A DNA stretch of 64,000 nucleotides, from assembly GCA_902168205.1 (NCBI GenBank), contig CABHOK010000003.1, positions 434,001-498,000 on the forward strand, read 5' to 3'. Source of the stretch: an uncultured Chitinophaga sp. GTDB lineage: Bacteria; Bacteroidota; Bacteroidia; Cytophagales; Cyclobacteriaceae. Shown here piece after piece: positions 52,563 through 61,689 of the stretch; the first letter of the stretch is position 1; each line of letters opens with the position of its first letter. A model generated the notes under the pieces. That model saw nothing but the letters and a program-made list of their open reading frames with translations. It did no database searches and was not told the DNA's origin. A program made the translations under genes and the position numbers.

Positions 52563-55500
52563 ATGCACCTCATTGCTGCGATACCTGGTGGATGGAGTCC
52601 TGATCAACAAGGCGTGGTCTATATTGATCAGGCTCCCGGTGATATCGTGTTCTTATCCGCGAGTGATACGGAACTGGCTGTATTTGCTGCAGCATTTCAG
52701 AAATTGAACCATGAGCATGCCCTACTTCCCTCCTTGCGGTTGTCCAATCTTGCCAGTCTGAAGCAAGAGCTTACCGTAGATACCTATAGTGAAGAAGTAT
52801 TGGCAAAGGCAAAGCTGATTGTGGTGCGCATCCTCGGAGGGCGCAGTTACTTTGGCTACCTCGTGGAGCAGATCATTACGTTGAATCGCGAATACAGTAT
52901 ACCAGTTATTTTTCTGCCTGGACATGATTCCGTGGATCATGAGCTGATGCAATGCTCCTCTGTCGACACGGTTTTGTTTAATCGCCTCTGGAAATATTTT
53001 CAGGCCGTAAGTATACCCAATAGTGGTGCTGCATTAACATTATTACTGAACACCTTCTTCCGGTTTGATTTTACAGTAGACGAACCGTTGGCCGTACCCG
53101 ATATATTTTTGTACCATCCCGCGCATGGCATTATTCAGAAGGAACATGATGTTGCACGAACTGCTGCTGTTGTTATAATAGCCTATCGCGCGCACTATCT
53201 TTCCGACAACCTGGAACCTCATCGGTTTATGGGATCGGACCTGGAACATCATAATACTTCGTCCGTTATGCTCTTTGTAACCAGTCTCCGCGAAGTACAC
53301 CAGGTAAATGAACTCCATGCATTACTCGATACGCTGAAGAAAAATAATCTTCGTGTCATCGTTAATACTACGGGCTTCTCGATCCGGCAGTTTCAGGAAG
53401 AAGATATAGGAGATTTTGTATATACGCGTATTGCCATTCCGGTAATACAGGCTATTCACGCATCCTCTACATACGAAGCCTGGAAGGAAGGAAGTTTCGG
53501 ACTGTCGCCTACCGATATAGCAATGAACGTTGCTTTGCCGGAACTGGATGGTCGTATCATTACGAGACCTGTCTCATTTAAGAAGGCCCGGGACAGAGAT
53601 GAACTCACCGATTCCAGTGCGGTATACTACAGCGTGTATCCACCGGGTTGTAAGTTTGTTACGCAGTTTGCACGCAACTGGATCGCCTTGCAGCAAAAGA
53701 AGAACAGTGATAAACGTATCGCACTCATTCTTCCAAACTATCCGAATAAAGACAGCAGGCTGGCAAACGGTGTTGGACTTGATACGCCACAAAGTACTGT
53801 TGAAATTATTCGCGCGCTGCAACAACAAGGATATACCGTGGGCAATGCGATTCCGCAGCACGGTGATGAGTTGATGCTGTGGATATCATCCAGAATTACC
53901 AATGAGACAGCATCGCGACATACGCGTCCATACCAGGTACGCATTTCGCTGGAGTCTTTTTACAGTGTGTATAATGCTTTATCACCTGTATTAAAGGATA
54001 AAGTATATGCACAGTGGGGCGACATAACAAACGACCCATACTTCGATGGTGATGGGTTTGCTATACCGGGGATATATTCGGGAAACCTGTTCATTAGTAT
54101 ACAACCTTCGCGCGGGTATCACCTCGATGTTCATAAGTCTTACCATTCTCCCGATCTGCCGCCACCGTATTATTACTTTGCATTCTATACCTGGATACAG
54201 CAGGAGTTTCAGGCGGATGCGATTGTCCACATTGGTAAACATGGAAACCTTGAATGGCTGCCGGGCAAGAGTATAGCACCAGATGAGACAAGCTGTTTTC
54301 CGGCTGCTATACTCGGTCCTATACCACAGTTTTATCCGTTTATCATAAACGATCCGGGAGAGGGCTCGCAGGCGAAGAGACGAACGCAGGCGGTGATCAT
54401 CGATCACCTCATTCCGCCAATGACACGCGCGGAAACGTATGGTGTACTGTTGCAGCTTGAAAATCTCATTGATGAATATTACGAGGCTTTTCATGCAGAC
54501 GCAAAAAGGGCGCGTATACTGCGCGGTAATATTGAACGACTCGTGAATGAACATCAGCTTCGGAAAGACCTGGATGTACAGTCGGATGATGTTGATGAGT
54601 TGCTGGTTAAGTTGGATGGTTATCTGTGCGAGATAAAGGAATCGCAGATACGTGATGGTCTTCATATTTTCGGGCGCATGCCGGAAGGTGAACAGCTTGT
54701 TGATCTACTGCTCGCGTTGCACCGGTTACCGTCTGCGGGAGTGCAGGGTATAACGCAGGCGCTCGCTGCAGATATAGGTATAGCGTTCGATCCGTTGCAG
54801 GCAAAATTTGAAACACCTTTTGATCAGAATGTATTAGGCGTTCATTGTCGTACCCAGGGCGATGTGGTGGAAGTGCTGGAGTTAAAGGCACGTGAGTTAA
54901 TTATCAATGTTATACATGCCGGAGGTAATGGCTATATACCGTTTTTGAATACGGTTGTTGTGATAAACTATATTCTTAACACGACACTTCCCAAGCTGAA
55001 GGATACCCGCCTTGAGATTGAGCATCTGCTGAAAGGACTTTCCGGAAAATATATACCTGCTGGTGGTTCCGGTGCTCCCACTCGTGGCCGACTAGATATA
55101 CTGCCAACCGGTAAAAATTTTTATTCGATCGATGTGCGTACCGTTCCCACGGAGGCAGCTTACCAGGTTGGATACAAAAGCGCAGAAGCGTTGCTGCAAC
55201 GGTATATACAGGAGCACGGTGAATACCCGGAAAGTATAGCGATATCCGTTTGGGGAACCGCCACGATGCGCACCGGTGGTGATGATATAACACAGGCACT
55301 GGCATTGATGGGCGTGCGACCGATATGGCAAAATGTTAATCGCAGGGTAAGTGATTTTGAAATCATACCGGTGTTTCAATTAGGACGCCCGCGCATCGAT
55401 GTAACGATACGGATATCCGGATTTTTCAGAGATGCATTTCCAGATATAATTTCTTTATATAATTCCGTAGTCGAAAAAGTAGCTTCGCTGGATGAGACTG

Positions 55501-56300
55501 ATGAAGAAAATTTTGTTCGTAAGCGTATTCACAAAGATACCGACCAGTGGACAGCGCAAGGCTACAATGCTGAACAATCACGACAGATGGCGATGTATAG
55601 GGTGTTTGGCTCCAAGCCGGGTGCGTATGGCGCGGGGCTTCAGGCGTTGATTGATGAACAGGCCTGGAATACATCCGAGGATCTGGCCGAGGCTTATATA
55701 ACGTGGAGCAGCTATGCTTATGATAAACAGGCACGCGGTATATCAGCCGTTAAATCTTTTCGTAACCGCCTGGCACATATTCAGGCCGTTGTACAGAATC
55801 AGGACAATCGCGAACATGATATTCTCGACTCCGATGATTATTATCAGTTTCAGGGGGGGCTCGCCAATGCTGTACAGACGGAACGCGGTGAGCAGCCGGA
55901 TATATACTTCGGTGATCATGCCCGGCCAGACAATCCGAAAGTAAAAACACTGAAACAGGAGTTGCTGAAAGTTTTTCGTTCACGCGTGGTAAATCCCAAA
56001 TGGATTGAAGGTGTGAAACGACACGGCTATAAAGGTGCATTCGAAATGGCCGCCACCCTTGACTATATGTTTGCCTACGATGCCACCACCAACCTGGTGG
56101 AAGATTTTATGTACGAAGAACTTGCGCGATCGTACCTGTTCGATACCGATACGCGTGCTTTTATTGAGAAAGCAAATCCATGGGCATTGCGTGATATGAG
56201 CGAGCGACTGCTGGAAGCGGTGCAGCGCGGTCTTTGGCAAAATCCTTCCGGTGAAACGGTGGAGCAACTAAAGGCTATATATATCGGGTCGGAAGAATGA
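52563..56300 (+). CDS. cobN: Cobaltochelatase large subunit CobN
   Basis: A 1245-residue chelatase subunit that binds the corrin ring and cobalt. Conserved elements are numerous: MHLIAAIPGGWSPDQQGVVY at the N-terminus, ALILPNYPNKDSRLANGVGL, HIGKHGNLEWLPGKSIAPDE, GGSGAPTRGRLDILPTGKNF, AISVWGTATMRTGGDDITQA and RRVSDFEIIPVFQLGRPRID. Length is normal for CobN. With the ChlI-ChlD fusion it should form a complete ATP-dependent cobaltochelatase. Confidence 0.96.
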   Translation: MHLIAAIPGGWSPDQQGVVYIDQAPGDIVFLSASDTELAVFAAAFQKLNHEHALLPSLRLSNLASLKQELTVDTYSEEVLAKAKLIVVRILGGRSYFGYLVEQIITLNREYSIPVIFLPGHDSVDHELMQCSSVDTVLFNRLWKYFQAVSIPNSGAALTLLLNTFFRFDFTVDEPLAVPDIFLYHPAHGIIQKEHDVARTAAVVIIAYRAHYLSDNLEPHRFMGSDLEHHNTSSVMLFVTSLREVHQVNELHALLDTLKKNNLRVIVNTTGFSIRQFQEEDIGDFVYTRIAIPVIQAIHASSTYEAWKEGSFGLSPTDIAMNVALPELDGRIITRPVSFKKARDRDELTDSSAVYYSVYPPGCKFVTQFARNWIALQQKKNSDKRIALILPNYPNKDSRLANGVGLDTPQSTVEIIRALQQQGYTVGNAIPQHGDELMLWISSRITNETASRHTRPYQVRISLESFYSVYNALSPVLKDKVYAQWGDITNDPYFDGDGFAIPGIYSGNLFISIQPSRGYHLDVHKSYHSPDLPPPYYYFAFYTWIQQEFQADAIVHIGKHGNLEWLPGKSIAPDETSCFPAAILGPIPQFYPFIINDPGEGSQAKRRTQAVIIDHLIPPMTRAETYGVLLQLENLIDEYYEAFHADAKRARILRGNIERLVNEHQLRKDLDVQSDDVDELLVKLDGYLCEIKESQIRDGLHIFGRMPEGEQLVDLLLALHRLPSAGVQGITQALAADIGIAFDPLQAKFETPFDQNVLGVHCRTQGDVVEVLELKARELIINVIHAGGNGYIPFLNTVVVINYILNTTLPKLKDTRLEIEHLLKGLSGKYIPAGGSGAPTRGRLDILPTGKNFYSIDVRTVPTEAAYQVGYKSAEALLQRYIQEHGEYPESIAISVWGTATMRTGGDDITQALALMGVRPIWQNVNRRVSDFEIIPVFQLGRPRIDVTIRISGFFRDAFPDIISLYNSVVEKVASLDETDEENFVRKRIHKDTDQWTAQGYNAEQSRQMAMYRVFGSKPGAYGAGLQALIDEQAWNTSEDLAEAYITWSSYAYDKQARGISAVKSFRNRLAHIQAVVQNQDNREHDILDSDDYYQFQGGLANAVQTERGEQPDIYFGDHARPDNPKVKTLKQELLKVFRSRVVNPKWIEGVKRHGYKGAFEMAATLDYMFAYDATTNLVEDFMYEELARSYLFDTDTRAFIEKANPWALRDMSERLLEAVQRGLWQNPSGETVEQLKAIYIGSEE

Positions 56301-56340
56301 AAAGATAGAATGTAAATAGAGAAGATAGAATGTAAATAAG
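56301..56340 (+). repeat. 20-bp tandem duplication between cobN and the metal permease gene
   Basis: Two adjacent 20-base units share AAGATAGAATGTAAATA and differ at a few positions. They begin directly after the cobN stop. Probably a replication-slippage duplication without function. Confidence 0.6.
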
Positions 56341-56347
56341 TATATAT

Positions 56348-56983
56348 ATGATAAACTACCTGCTTATTGATTCATTGCTATTGGGTGTACAGCATTCGTT
56401 CGAGCCTGATCACATGGCGGCTGTTTCGGTGCTTGCCAGTGACGATAGAAAAATACCCGTGCAACGATGGAAACTGATCTGGCGATCGTCTCACTGGGCA
56501 TTAGGACATTCCTTTAGTCTCATTCTGTTTGCCGTACTGGTAATTATACTGAAGTCCAACCTGTCATTGGAAGTCGCCAGTAAAGTTGAACTGCTGGTAG
56601 GGCCGTTGATGATCTGGCTGGGCGTGTTGGCTATTCGAAGAAACTATGTGTCCGCTGTTACTCGCGTTGAAGCTAAACCTGTCACTCAGAAATTCAGTCG
56701 GTCGTTCTGGGTAGGGATGATACATGGATTGGCGGGAACTGGTGGTGCGTGTACTGTCGCATTGACGCTTGCGGCTAAAGATTCTCTCACGGCTGTATGG
56801 ATAATTGTTTTGCAAAGTGCAGGTATCATTTTATCCATGTCAGCGTATGGGTACTTCTTTACATTCTCTATAAACAGATTCGCATCCCGAAAGGAGTATG
56901 TCCTGAAGATTATCAATTTTCTGGTGGGTACATTCTCCATTTGTATTGGTATTCTTACTATATATAGCTCTCTGGATATATAA
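56348..56983 (+). CDS. Cobalt/nickel permease-like membrane protein
   Basis: A 211-residue protein with six membrane helices. The first helix contains LLGVQHSFEPDHMAAVSVLA, an H-x5-DH-type metal site resembling NiCoT/RcnA/UreH permeases. A second conserved segment is GMIHGLAGTGGACTVALTLA. Location in the cobalamin operon directly after cobN suggests cobalt uptake. It is shorter than NiCoT carriers (about 350 residues) and closer to the UreH/NicO-like group. Confidence 0.8.
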   Translation: MINYLLIDSLLLGVQHSFEPDHMAAVSVLASDDRKIPVQRWKLIWRSSHWALGHSFSLILFAVLVIILKSNLSLEVASKVELLVGPLMIWLGVLAIRRNYVSAVTRVEAKPVTQKFSRSFWVGMIHGLAGTGGACTVALTLAAKDSLTAVWIIVLQSAGIILSMSAYGYFFTFSINRFASRKEYVLKIINFLVGTFSICIGILTIYSSLDI

Positions 56984-57047
56984 AAAATCCATTACACAAG
57001 AAATAACGAAGAAGACACAAAGGTCCACAAAGGTTTTTTACGGATAA

Positions 57048-57060
57048 CGATTAACGAACA
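57048..57060 (+). repeat. CGATTAACGAACA repeat, copy 1
   Basis: 13-base word located five bases before the adenosyltransferase ATG. An identical copy lies before the next gene (57664-57676), and related words occur at 10.2 kb. Confidence 0.55.
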
Positions 57061-57065
57061 ACAAA

Positions 57066-57656
57066 ATGAAAATATACACCCGCAAAGGCGATCACGGACA
57101 AACCGGAGTATTCGGAGGAAAACGTGAATATAAAGATAGTGCTCGCATAGAATGTAACGGAGCAATTGATGAAGCAAATTCAACGCTGGGTTTACTGCGT
57201 TCAAAGCTTGAACCGGGTCATGCGTGGCAGCCCAACCTGCATCGAATTCAGAAAGACCTGATGGATATGATGTCTCATCTCGCACGGCCTTCTGATTCGA
57301 GCAAGGTAAACCCCAACCCGAAACCAATAGACGGTGCTATATTTTGTGAAGCCTGGATCGATGAACTGGAAGCCGCCATGACAGAGCCTTCGGATTATTT
57401 CCTGTTGCCCGGAGGTAACGAGATATCGGCCTTGTGTCACGTGGTACGCACACAGATCAGGCGTGCCGAACGCAGACTGGTAACACTGAGCAAAGAAGAT
57501 CCTGCTTCGGTTGAAGAATATATAGCCTCCTATATAAACAGGTTGTCTGATCTTTTCTTCACCCTGGCCCGAGCCGAAATGGTCTCTAAAGCAATAGCCG
57601 AAGAACGCTGGCAACTCTTTCTCTACAAGCGCAAAAAGGTTGTCAATAACGATTAA
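57066..57656 (+). CDS. Cob(I)alamin adenosyltransferase, PduO type
   Basis: A 196-residue enzyme moving the 5'-deoxyadenosyl group of ATP to Co(I) corrinoid. PduO-type marks are IYTRKGDHGQTGVFGGKREY (ATP loop), ECNGAIDEANSTLGLLRSKL, and RTQIRRAERRLVTLSKED followed by YINRLSDLFFTLARAEM near the C-terminus. It is preceded by A-rich repeat-like sequence (CACAAAGGTCCACAAAGG) and by the 13-bp repeat CGATTAACGAACA. It belongs to the final part of the cobalamin run. Confidence 0.94.
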   Translation: MKIYTRKGDHGQTGVFGGKREYKDSARIECNGAIDEANSTLGLLRSKLEPGHAWQPNLHRIQKDLMDMMSHLARPSDSSKVNPNPKPIDGAIFCEAWIDELEAAMTEPSDYFLLPGGNEISALCHVVRTQIRRAERRLVTLSKEDPASVEEYIASYINRLSDLFFTLARAEMVSKAIAEERWQLFLYKRKKVVNND

Positions 57657-57663
57657 TTATTAG

Positions 57664-57676
57664 CGATTAACGAACA
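57664..57676 (+). repeat. CGATTAACGAACA repeat, copy 2
   Basis: Exact copy of 57048-57060, seven bases before the TTG start of the AAA ATPase gene. Confidence 0.55.
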
Positions 57677-57683
57677 GCGCCCC

Positions 57684-58232
57684 TTGAAATACATCATCAC
57701 CGGTGGCCCAGGAAGCGGAAAGACAAGTATCATCGATATCTTATCACGGCAGGGCTATGCTACATTTCCGGAAGTTTCGCGTACGCTCATCCGGCAGCAA
57801 ATGCAACTGGAGCGTGGTGTGTTGCCCTGGAAGAATATGAAAGATTTTGCAATACTTGCGCTGGGAGCAATGAGACAGCAATATCATGAAGCTTCAGTTG
57901 TGAATGAGACTTGCTTTTTTGATCGCGGCATTCCGGATATTATAGGATATCTATATTTCTCGGAGCTTGTTCTTTCATCTGAAATTTCAGAAGCAGCGGC
58001 CGCGCATCTGTATGCTCCGGTAGTATTCATTTGTCCTCCGTGGCCGGAGATTTATGTGAATGATCCGGAAAGACCGCAGACATTCGAGGATGCAAGGAAG
58101 TTATACCGTCATATAAAGAACGCCTATGAAATGTTGCGATATACGGTTATTGAAGTCCCGAAAGATATAGTATCAATACGCACGGAGTTTATACTCGATG
58201 CCGTGCATAACCATCAACCTTTTGTTATATAG
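57684..58232 (+). CDS. AAA-type P-loop ATPase of the AAA_28/NadR-like group
   Basis: A 182-residue nucleotide-binding protein. TTG start (TTG AAA TAC ATC ATC) gives KYIITGGPGSGKTSIIDILS with a full Walker A, FPEVSRTLIRQQMQLERG, FFDRGIPDIIGYLYFS, VFICPPWPEIYVNDPERPQT and FEDARKLYRHIKNAYEMLRY. It resembles small kinases such as the NadR ribosylnicotinamide-kinase domain. Gene order between the adenosyltransferase and BtuF-like genes suggests a job in cobalamin assembly, possibly as a kinase, but this is not established. Confidence 0.85.
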   Translation: MKYIITGGPGSGKTSIIDILSRQGYATFPEVSRTLIRQQMQLERGVLPWKNMKDFAILALGAMRQQYHEASVVNETCFFDRGIPDIIGYLYFSELVLSSEISEAAAAHLYAPVVFICPPWPEIYVNDPERPQTFEDARKLYRHIKNAYEMLRYTVIEVPKDIVSIRTEFILDAVHNHQPFVI

Positions 58233-58238
58233 ATTAGT

Positions 58239-59384
58239 ATGAGTCTTAGAAATTTATTTTACATGGTGGTCTATACAGTTGCCATGCTGCTGTTGGTGAT
58301 CGGCTGTAGCAAGCCGTCTGGACTGGAAACACAATCGTCATTTATATCGCCCGTCATTCGTTATGCGAAAGGATTTGAGGTCAATGATAAAGGCAGCGAA
58401 CTTGCCGTAACGGTAACATCACCGGATGGCTATGTACAACATTACACCCTTCGGAATAAAAGTAATGTGAGGACTTTACAGGCCGAAAGGAATGTTATTG
58501 AAGTGCCGCTAACGAATGTAGTGTGCCTTGCTTCCACGCATGTAGCGTTAATTAGCAGCTTGCAACAAACGGATAAGATCATTGGTCTTGAAGACAGGAA
58601 GAGTGTATACAATGCTGATATTATTGAATCTATTGAGGCCGGTAAAATTCACGAGGTTGGTAATTACGATGAACTGAACCTGGAGCTGTTGATAAATATA
58701 CATCCCGATGTTGTGTTTCAGTCTGTGAGCGGAATGCCGACTTCGAACGCAGCGCAATTGGAAAATCTCTCATTGCATGCTGTTGGTATACCGGCACATT
58801 ATGAAACGCATCCGTTGGGGCGCCTGGAGTGGATCAAGTTCTTTGCACTGTTCTTTGATAAGCAAGCATATGCAGATTCGCTTTTTGATCAAATTGAACA
58901 ATCTTATAACGCTACCATGCAGTTAGTGCATGAGCCTGCGCACAGACCTACCGTTGTAGCGGGCTATTTCAGTAAAGGTGTCTGGGTAGCTCCGGGTGGC
59001 AAAAGTTATTTTGCACAGTTGCTGAAAGATGCCGGTGCGGACTATGTCTGGAAAGATGACTCTACATCGGGTAATCTGAAACTGAGCTATGAGGAGTTGG
59101 TCGATAAGGGAATTAATGCTGATTACTTTATAAACATTCAAATGGTTTACAAAGATCGTGAACAGGTTTTGTCAGATATAGCAGAAGCCAAATCTTTCAA
59201 GAGTGTACTCGCCAATAATTTCTATATGAACAATGCTACTACCAACGCCCATGGAAAGAATAATTACTGGGAGCAGGGATTCACAGAGCCACACGTAGTA
59301 CTCAAAGACCTGGTAAAGATATTGCACCCTGTTTTGCTGCCGGAGTACACACCGGTATATTTTACCGACCAGCGGCCGAAGTAA
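58239..59384 (+). CDS. BtuF-like corrinoid-binding lipoprotein (ABC substrate-binding protein)
   Basis: A 381-residue lipoprotein with lipobox VIGC (VAMLLLVIGCSKPSG). The TroA/BtuF-type fold follows an N-terminal segment of about 60 residues: VVCLASTHVALISSLQQTDK, IHEVGNYDELNLELLINIHP and VFQSVSGMPTSNAAQLENLS. Later APGGKSYFAQLLKDAGADYV is typical of periplasmic iron/B12-binding proteins. It should deliver corrinoid to the BtuC/BtuD-like proteins encoded at 46-48 kb, and lies 6 bases after the ATPase gene. Confidence 0.92.
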   Translation: MSLRNLFYMVVYTVAMLLLVIGCSKPSGLETQSSFISPVIRYAKGFEVNDKGSELAVTVTSPDGYVQHYTLRNKSNVRTLQAERNVIEVPLTNVVCLASTHVALISSLQQTDKIIGLEDRKSVYNADIIESIEAGKIHEVGNYDELNLELLINIHPDVVFQSVSGMPTSNAAQLENLSLHAVGIPAHYETHPLGRLEWIKFFALFFDKQAYADSLFDQIEQSYNATMQLVHEPAHRPTVVAGYFSKGVWVAPGGKSYFAQLLKDAGADYVWKDDSTSGNLKLSYEELVDKGINADYFINIQMVYKDREQVLSDIAEAKSFKSVLANNFYMNNATTNAHGKNNYWEQGFTEPHVVLKDLVKILHPVLLPEYTPVYFTDQRPK

Positions 59385-59430
59385 TTTTTACCTGTAAGAA
59401 GCACTGGTTTCAGGCATGATTGATCATTTT

Positions 59431-59438
59431 TATATTTG
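59431..59438 (+). promoter_or_regulatory. -7 box immediately before cobB
   Basis: TATATTTG matches TAnnTTTG and ends only six bases before the ATG at 59445, so a transcript from it would have almost no leader. No good -33 element. Confidence 0.4.
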
Positions 59439-59444
59439 TATAGT

Positions 59445-60749
59445 ATGAAGTACCAGTTTTTAATATCGGCTCCATCCAGTAACGCTGGTAAGACTACGGT
59501 TACACTGGGACTGATCCGATTGTTGATGAAGCAGGGATTGCGTGTACAGGTTTTTAAATGTGGTCCCGATTATATCGATACTAAATTTTTAGGACAGGCA
59601 GCGCAACGTCCAGCGATCAATCTCGATATTTTCATGATGGGTAAAGATCATGTGCGGGAATTATATCATCACTACAGTGCAACCGCGGATGTCTCGATCA
59701 TCGAAGGTGTTATGGGACTTTTTGATGGCGCTAACCGGATGGAGGGTAGTAGTGCGGAGATCGCTATACTGTTAAATGTTCCGGTTATAATGGTGCTGCC
59801 GGCCAAAGCCAGTGCCTACTCTGTGGCGCCCGTATTGTATGGATTTAAGAATTTTAATCCGAGTGTTACCATTGCCGGGGTTATATTCAATCACGTCAAC
59901 ACCCTTTCGCACTATAATTTTCTAAGCGATGCTGCACATGATGTTGGTGTAGCTCCGCTGGGATATATACCCGTCCAGGAGACGATAAAAATTCCCTCAC
60001 GACATTTGGGTCTGCAACTGGAACGTAATGATGAAGAACTTGTCTCTGCGATAGCAACACATCTGGAAAAGACTGTTTCGGTGGAGAACTTGTTGCGCGC
60101 TACCGGTCAGAACAATTCAAAAGAAAATGTTTCTATGCAACGGTATAACCAAGTGCAGGATGCCCGTTTAACAATAGCGGTAGCGCATGATGAAGCGTTT
60201 ACGTTTACGTATCACCATAACATAGAGACGTTGTGTACGAAGTATAACGTAGTATTTTTTAGTCCGCTGCGCGATGCCGTTCTGCCGCAGGCAGATATAG
60301 TATATCTGGCTGGTGGCTATCCTGAGCTTTTTCTCAGGAAGCTTTCAGATAATGTATTGATGCGCGAGTCGTTGGGTCGTTATTGTCAGGAAGGAGGTAA
60401 GTTGTTGGCAGAGTGTGGCGGACTGATGTATCTCGGCAAATCGATCATGGATGCAGCAGGAGAGGAGTATACTACCGTAGGCTTTCTTGATCTGAAGACA
60501 TCCCTGGCGGATCGCGCATTAACGCTTGGTTACAGAATGTTGCATTACAACGATAAAGTATACTGCGGCCATGAGTTTCACTACTCGACTGTTAAAGAGG
60601 AAACTATACCTGATTCGATTGGTCATATACGGAACGCGAAAGGTGAAGACGTTCGCATGAAGCTATACCGCAAGAAGAATGTGGTTGCTTCCTATATGCA
60701 TTTCTATTGGGGCAATGGGAATGATTTACTGGAGACACTCTTCTCCTGA
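59445..60749 (+). CDS. cobB: Cobyrinate a,c-diamide synthase
   Basis: A 434-residue glutamine-dependent enzyme that amidates carboxylates a and c of (hydrogeno)cobyrinic acid. An N-terminal ATP domain (FLISAPSSNAGKTTVTLGLI; KCGPDYIDTKFLGQAAQRPA; VSIIEGVMGLFDGANRMEGS) and a C-terminal class I amidotransferase domain with the active Cys in KLLAECGGLMYLGK and the later His in CGHEFHYSTV. The TTG three codons upstream is in frame but overlaps the -7 box. Convergent with cbiB, four bases apart. Confidence 0.95.
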   Translation: MKYQFLISAPSSNAGKTTVTLGLIRLLMKQGLRVQVFKCGPDYIDTKFLGQAAQRPAINLDIFMMGKDHVRELYHHYSATADVSIIEGVMGLFDGANRMEGSSAEIAILLNVPVIMVLPAKASAYSVAPVLYGFKNFNPSVTIAGVIFNHVNTLSHYNFLSDAAHDVGVAPLGYIPVQETIKIPSRHLGLQLERNDEELVSAIATHLEKTVSVENLLRATGQNNSKENVSMQRYNQVQDARLTIAVAHDEAFTFTYHHNIETLCTKYNVVFFSPLRDAVLPQADIVYLAGGYPELFLRKLSDNVLMRESLGRYCQEGGKLLAECGGLMYLGKSIMDAAGEEYTTVGFLDLKTSLADRALTLGYRMLHYNDKVYCGHEFHYSTVKEETIPDSIGHIRNAKGEDVRMKLYRKKNVVASYMHFYWGNGNDLLETLFS

Positions 60750-60753
60750 GGAT

Positions 60754-61689
60754 TTACCGGAATACGATATTTACAATCAGAATAATCAATACGCATGAAA
60801 AGGTGACTGCGTGGTTTATATATATTACACGATTAATTTCACGGTCTTCAATATCACGTGCGTTGGAGCCAATGTAGGGCTTCTCAACCAGGGCACCGTG
60901 GTAATAATTACTCCCGCCAAAGCGGCAGTCCAATACCCCTGCGAGTGCAGCCTCCGGATAACCGGCATTGGGGCTTTTATGCAAATGCCCATACCTGAAA
61001 ATAAATTGTATGGCGCGACCACTCACCGATACAAGTGCAATGAGTAAAGCCGTGATTCGGGCTGGTATATAGTTAGCGATATCATCTACACGTGCTGTAA
61101 ATTTGCCGAACTGCTCATAACGTGGACTGCGATATGCGATCATCGAATCGAGCGTGTTAATCATTTTGTAGGTCATCATTGCCGGTATACCACCAATCGC
61201 ATAATAGAAGAGAGGCGCCACCACGCCATCGGAAAGATTCTCAGACATGGTTTCGAATACAGCCACTTTTATCTGTTGCTCCTGAAGTGTATTGGTCTCG
61301 CGACCTACAATCCGCGATAGTTGTACGCGCGCCTCGGGTAAACCTATGCCAAGCTTTTTGAATACATTTCTACCTTCATCAATCAGACAACGATTGGCAA
61401 TGCCAAAGTATACAAATAGGGTGTTGAAGATCGTCAGTGCGTAGACATGCCGTTGTAACAGCAGCGTTGCGAAGTGAAGGCATAGAAATGTACCAGCGAT
61501 TAGTAGTATACTGAGTATCGTGCCTTTCAGAAAACGATGATTGCCCATGTTCCATTTTTTCTCACCGGTAGAGATGAGATTGCCAAATACTTTTACGGGG
61601 TGTGGTATTTTTTCCGGATCACCCAGCAGCAAGTCCAGCAGATAACCGGCAATCAGTGGGACTATATAGCTATAGAGGACGCTTTCCAT
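60754..61689 (-). CDS. cbiB: Adenosylcobinamide-phosphate synthase CbiB/CobD
   Basis: A 311-residue inner-membrane enzyme joining aminopropanol phosphate to adenosylcobyric acid. Family marks are LLLGDPEKIPHPVKVFGNLI, SRIVGRETNTLQEQQIKVAV followed by ETMSENLSDGVVAPLFYYAI, KMINTLDSMIAYRSPRYEQF and the Pro-rich PNAGYPEAALAGVLDCRFGG. About five membrane helices. The ATG lies 28 bases inside the CobC-like gene, so the three minus-strand genes form an operon (cobQ - cobC-like - cbiB). Confidence 0.95.
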   Translation of the reverse strand: MESVLYSYIVPLIAGYLLDLLLGDPEKIPHPVKVFGNLISTGEKKWNMGNHRFLKGTILSILLIAGTFLCLHFATLLLQRHVYALTIFNTLFVYFGIANRCLIDEGRNVFKKLGIGLPEARVQLSRIVGRETNTLQEQQIKVAVFETMSENLSDGVVAPLFYYAIGGIPAMMTYKMINTLDSMIAYRSPRYEQFGKFTARVDDIANYIPARITALLIALVSVSGRAIQFIFRYGHLHKSPNAGYPEAALAGVLDCRFGGSNYYHGALVEKPYIGSNARDIEDREINRVIYINHAVTFSCVLIILIVNIVFR

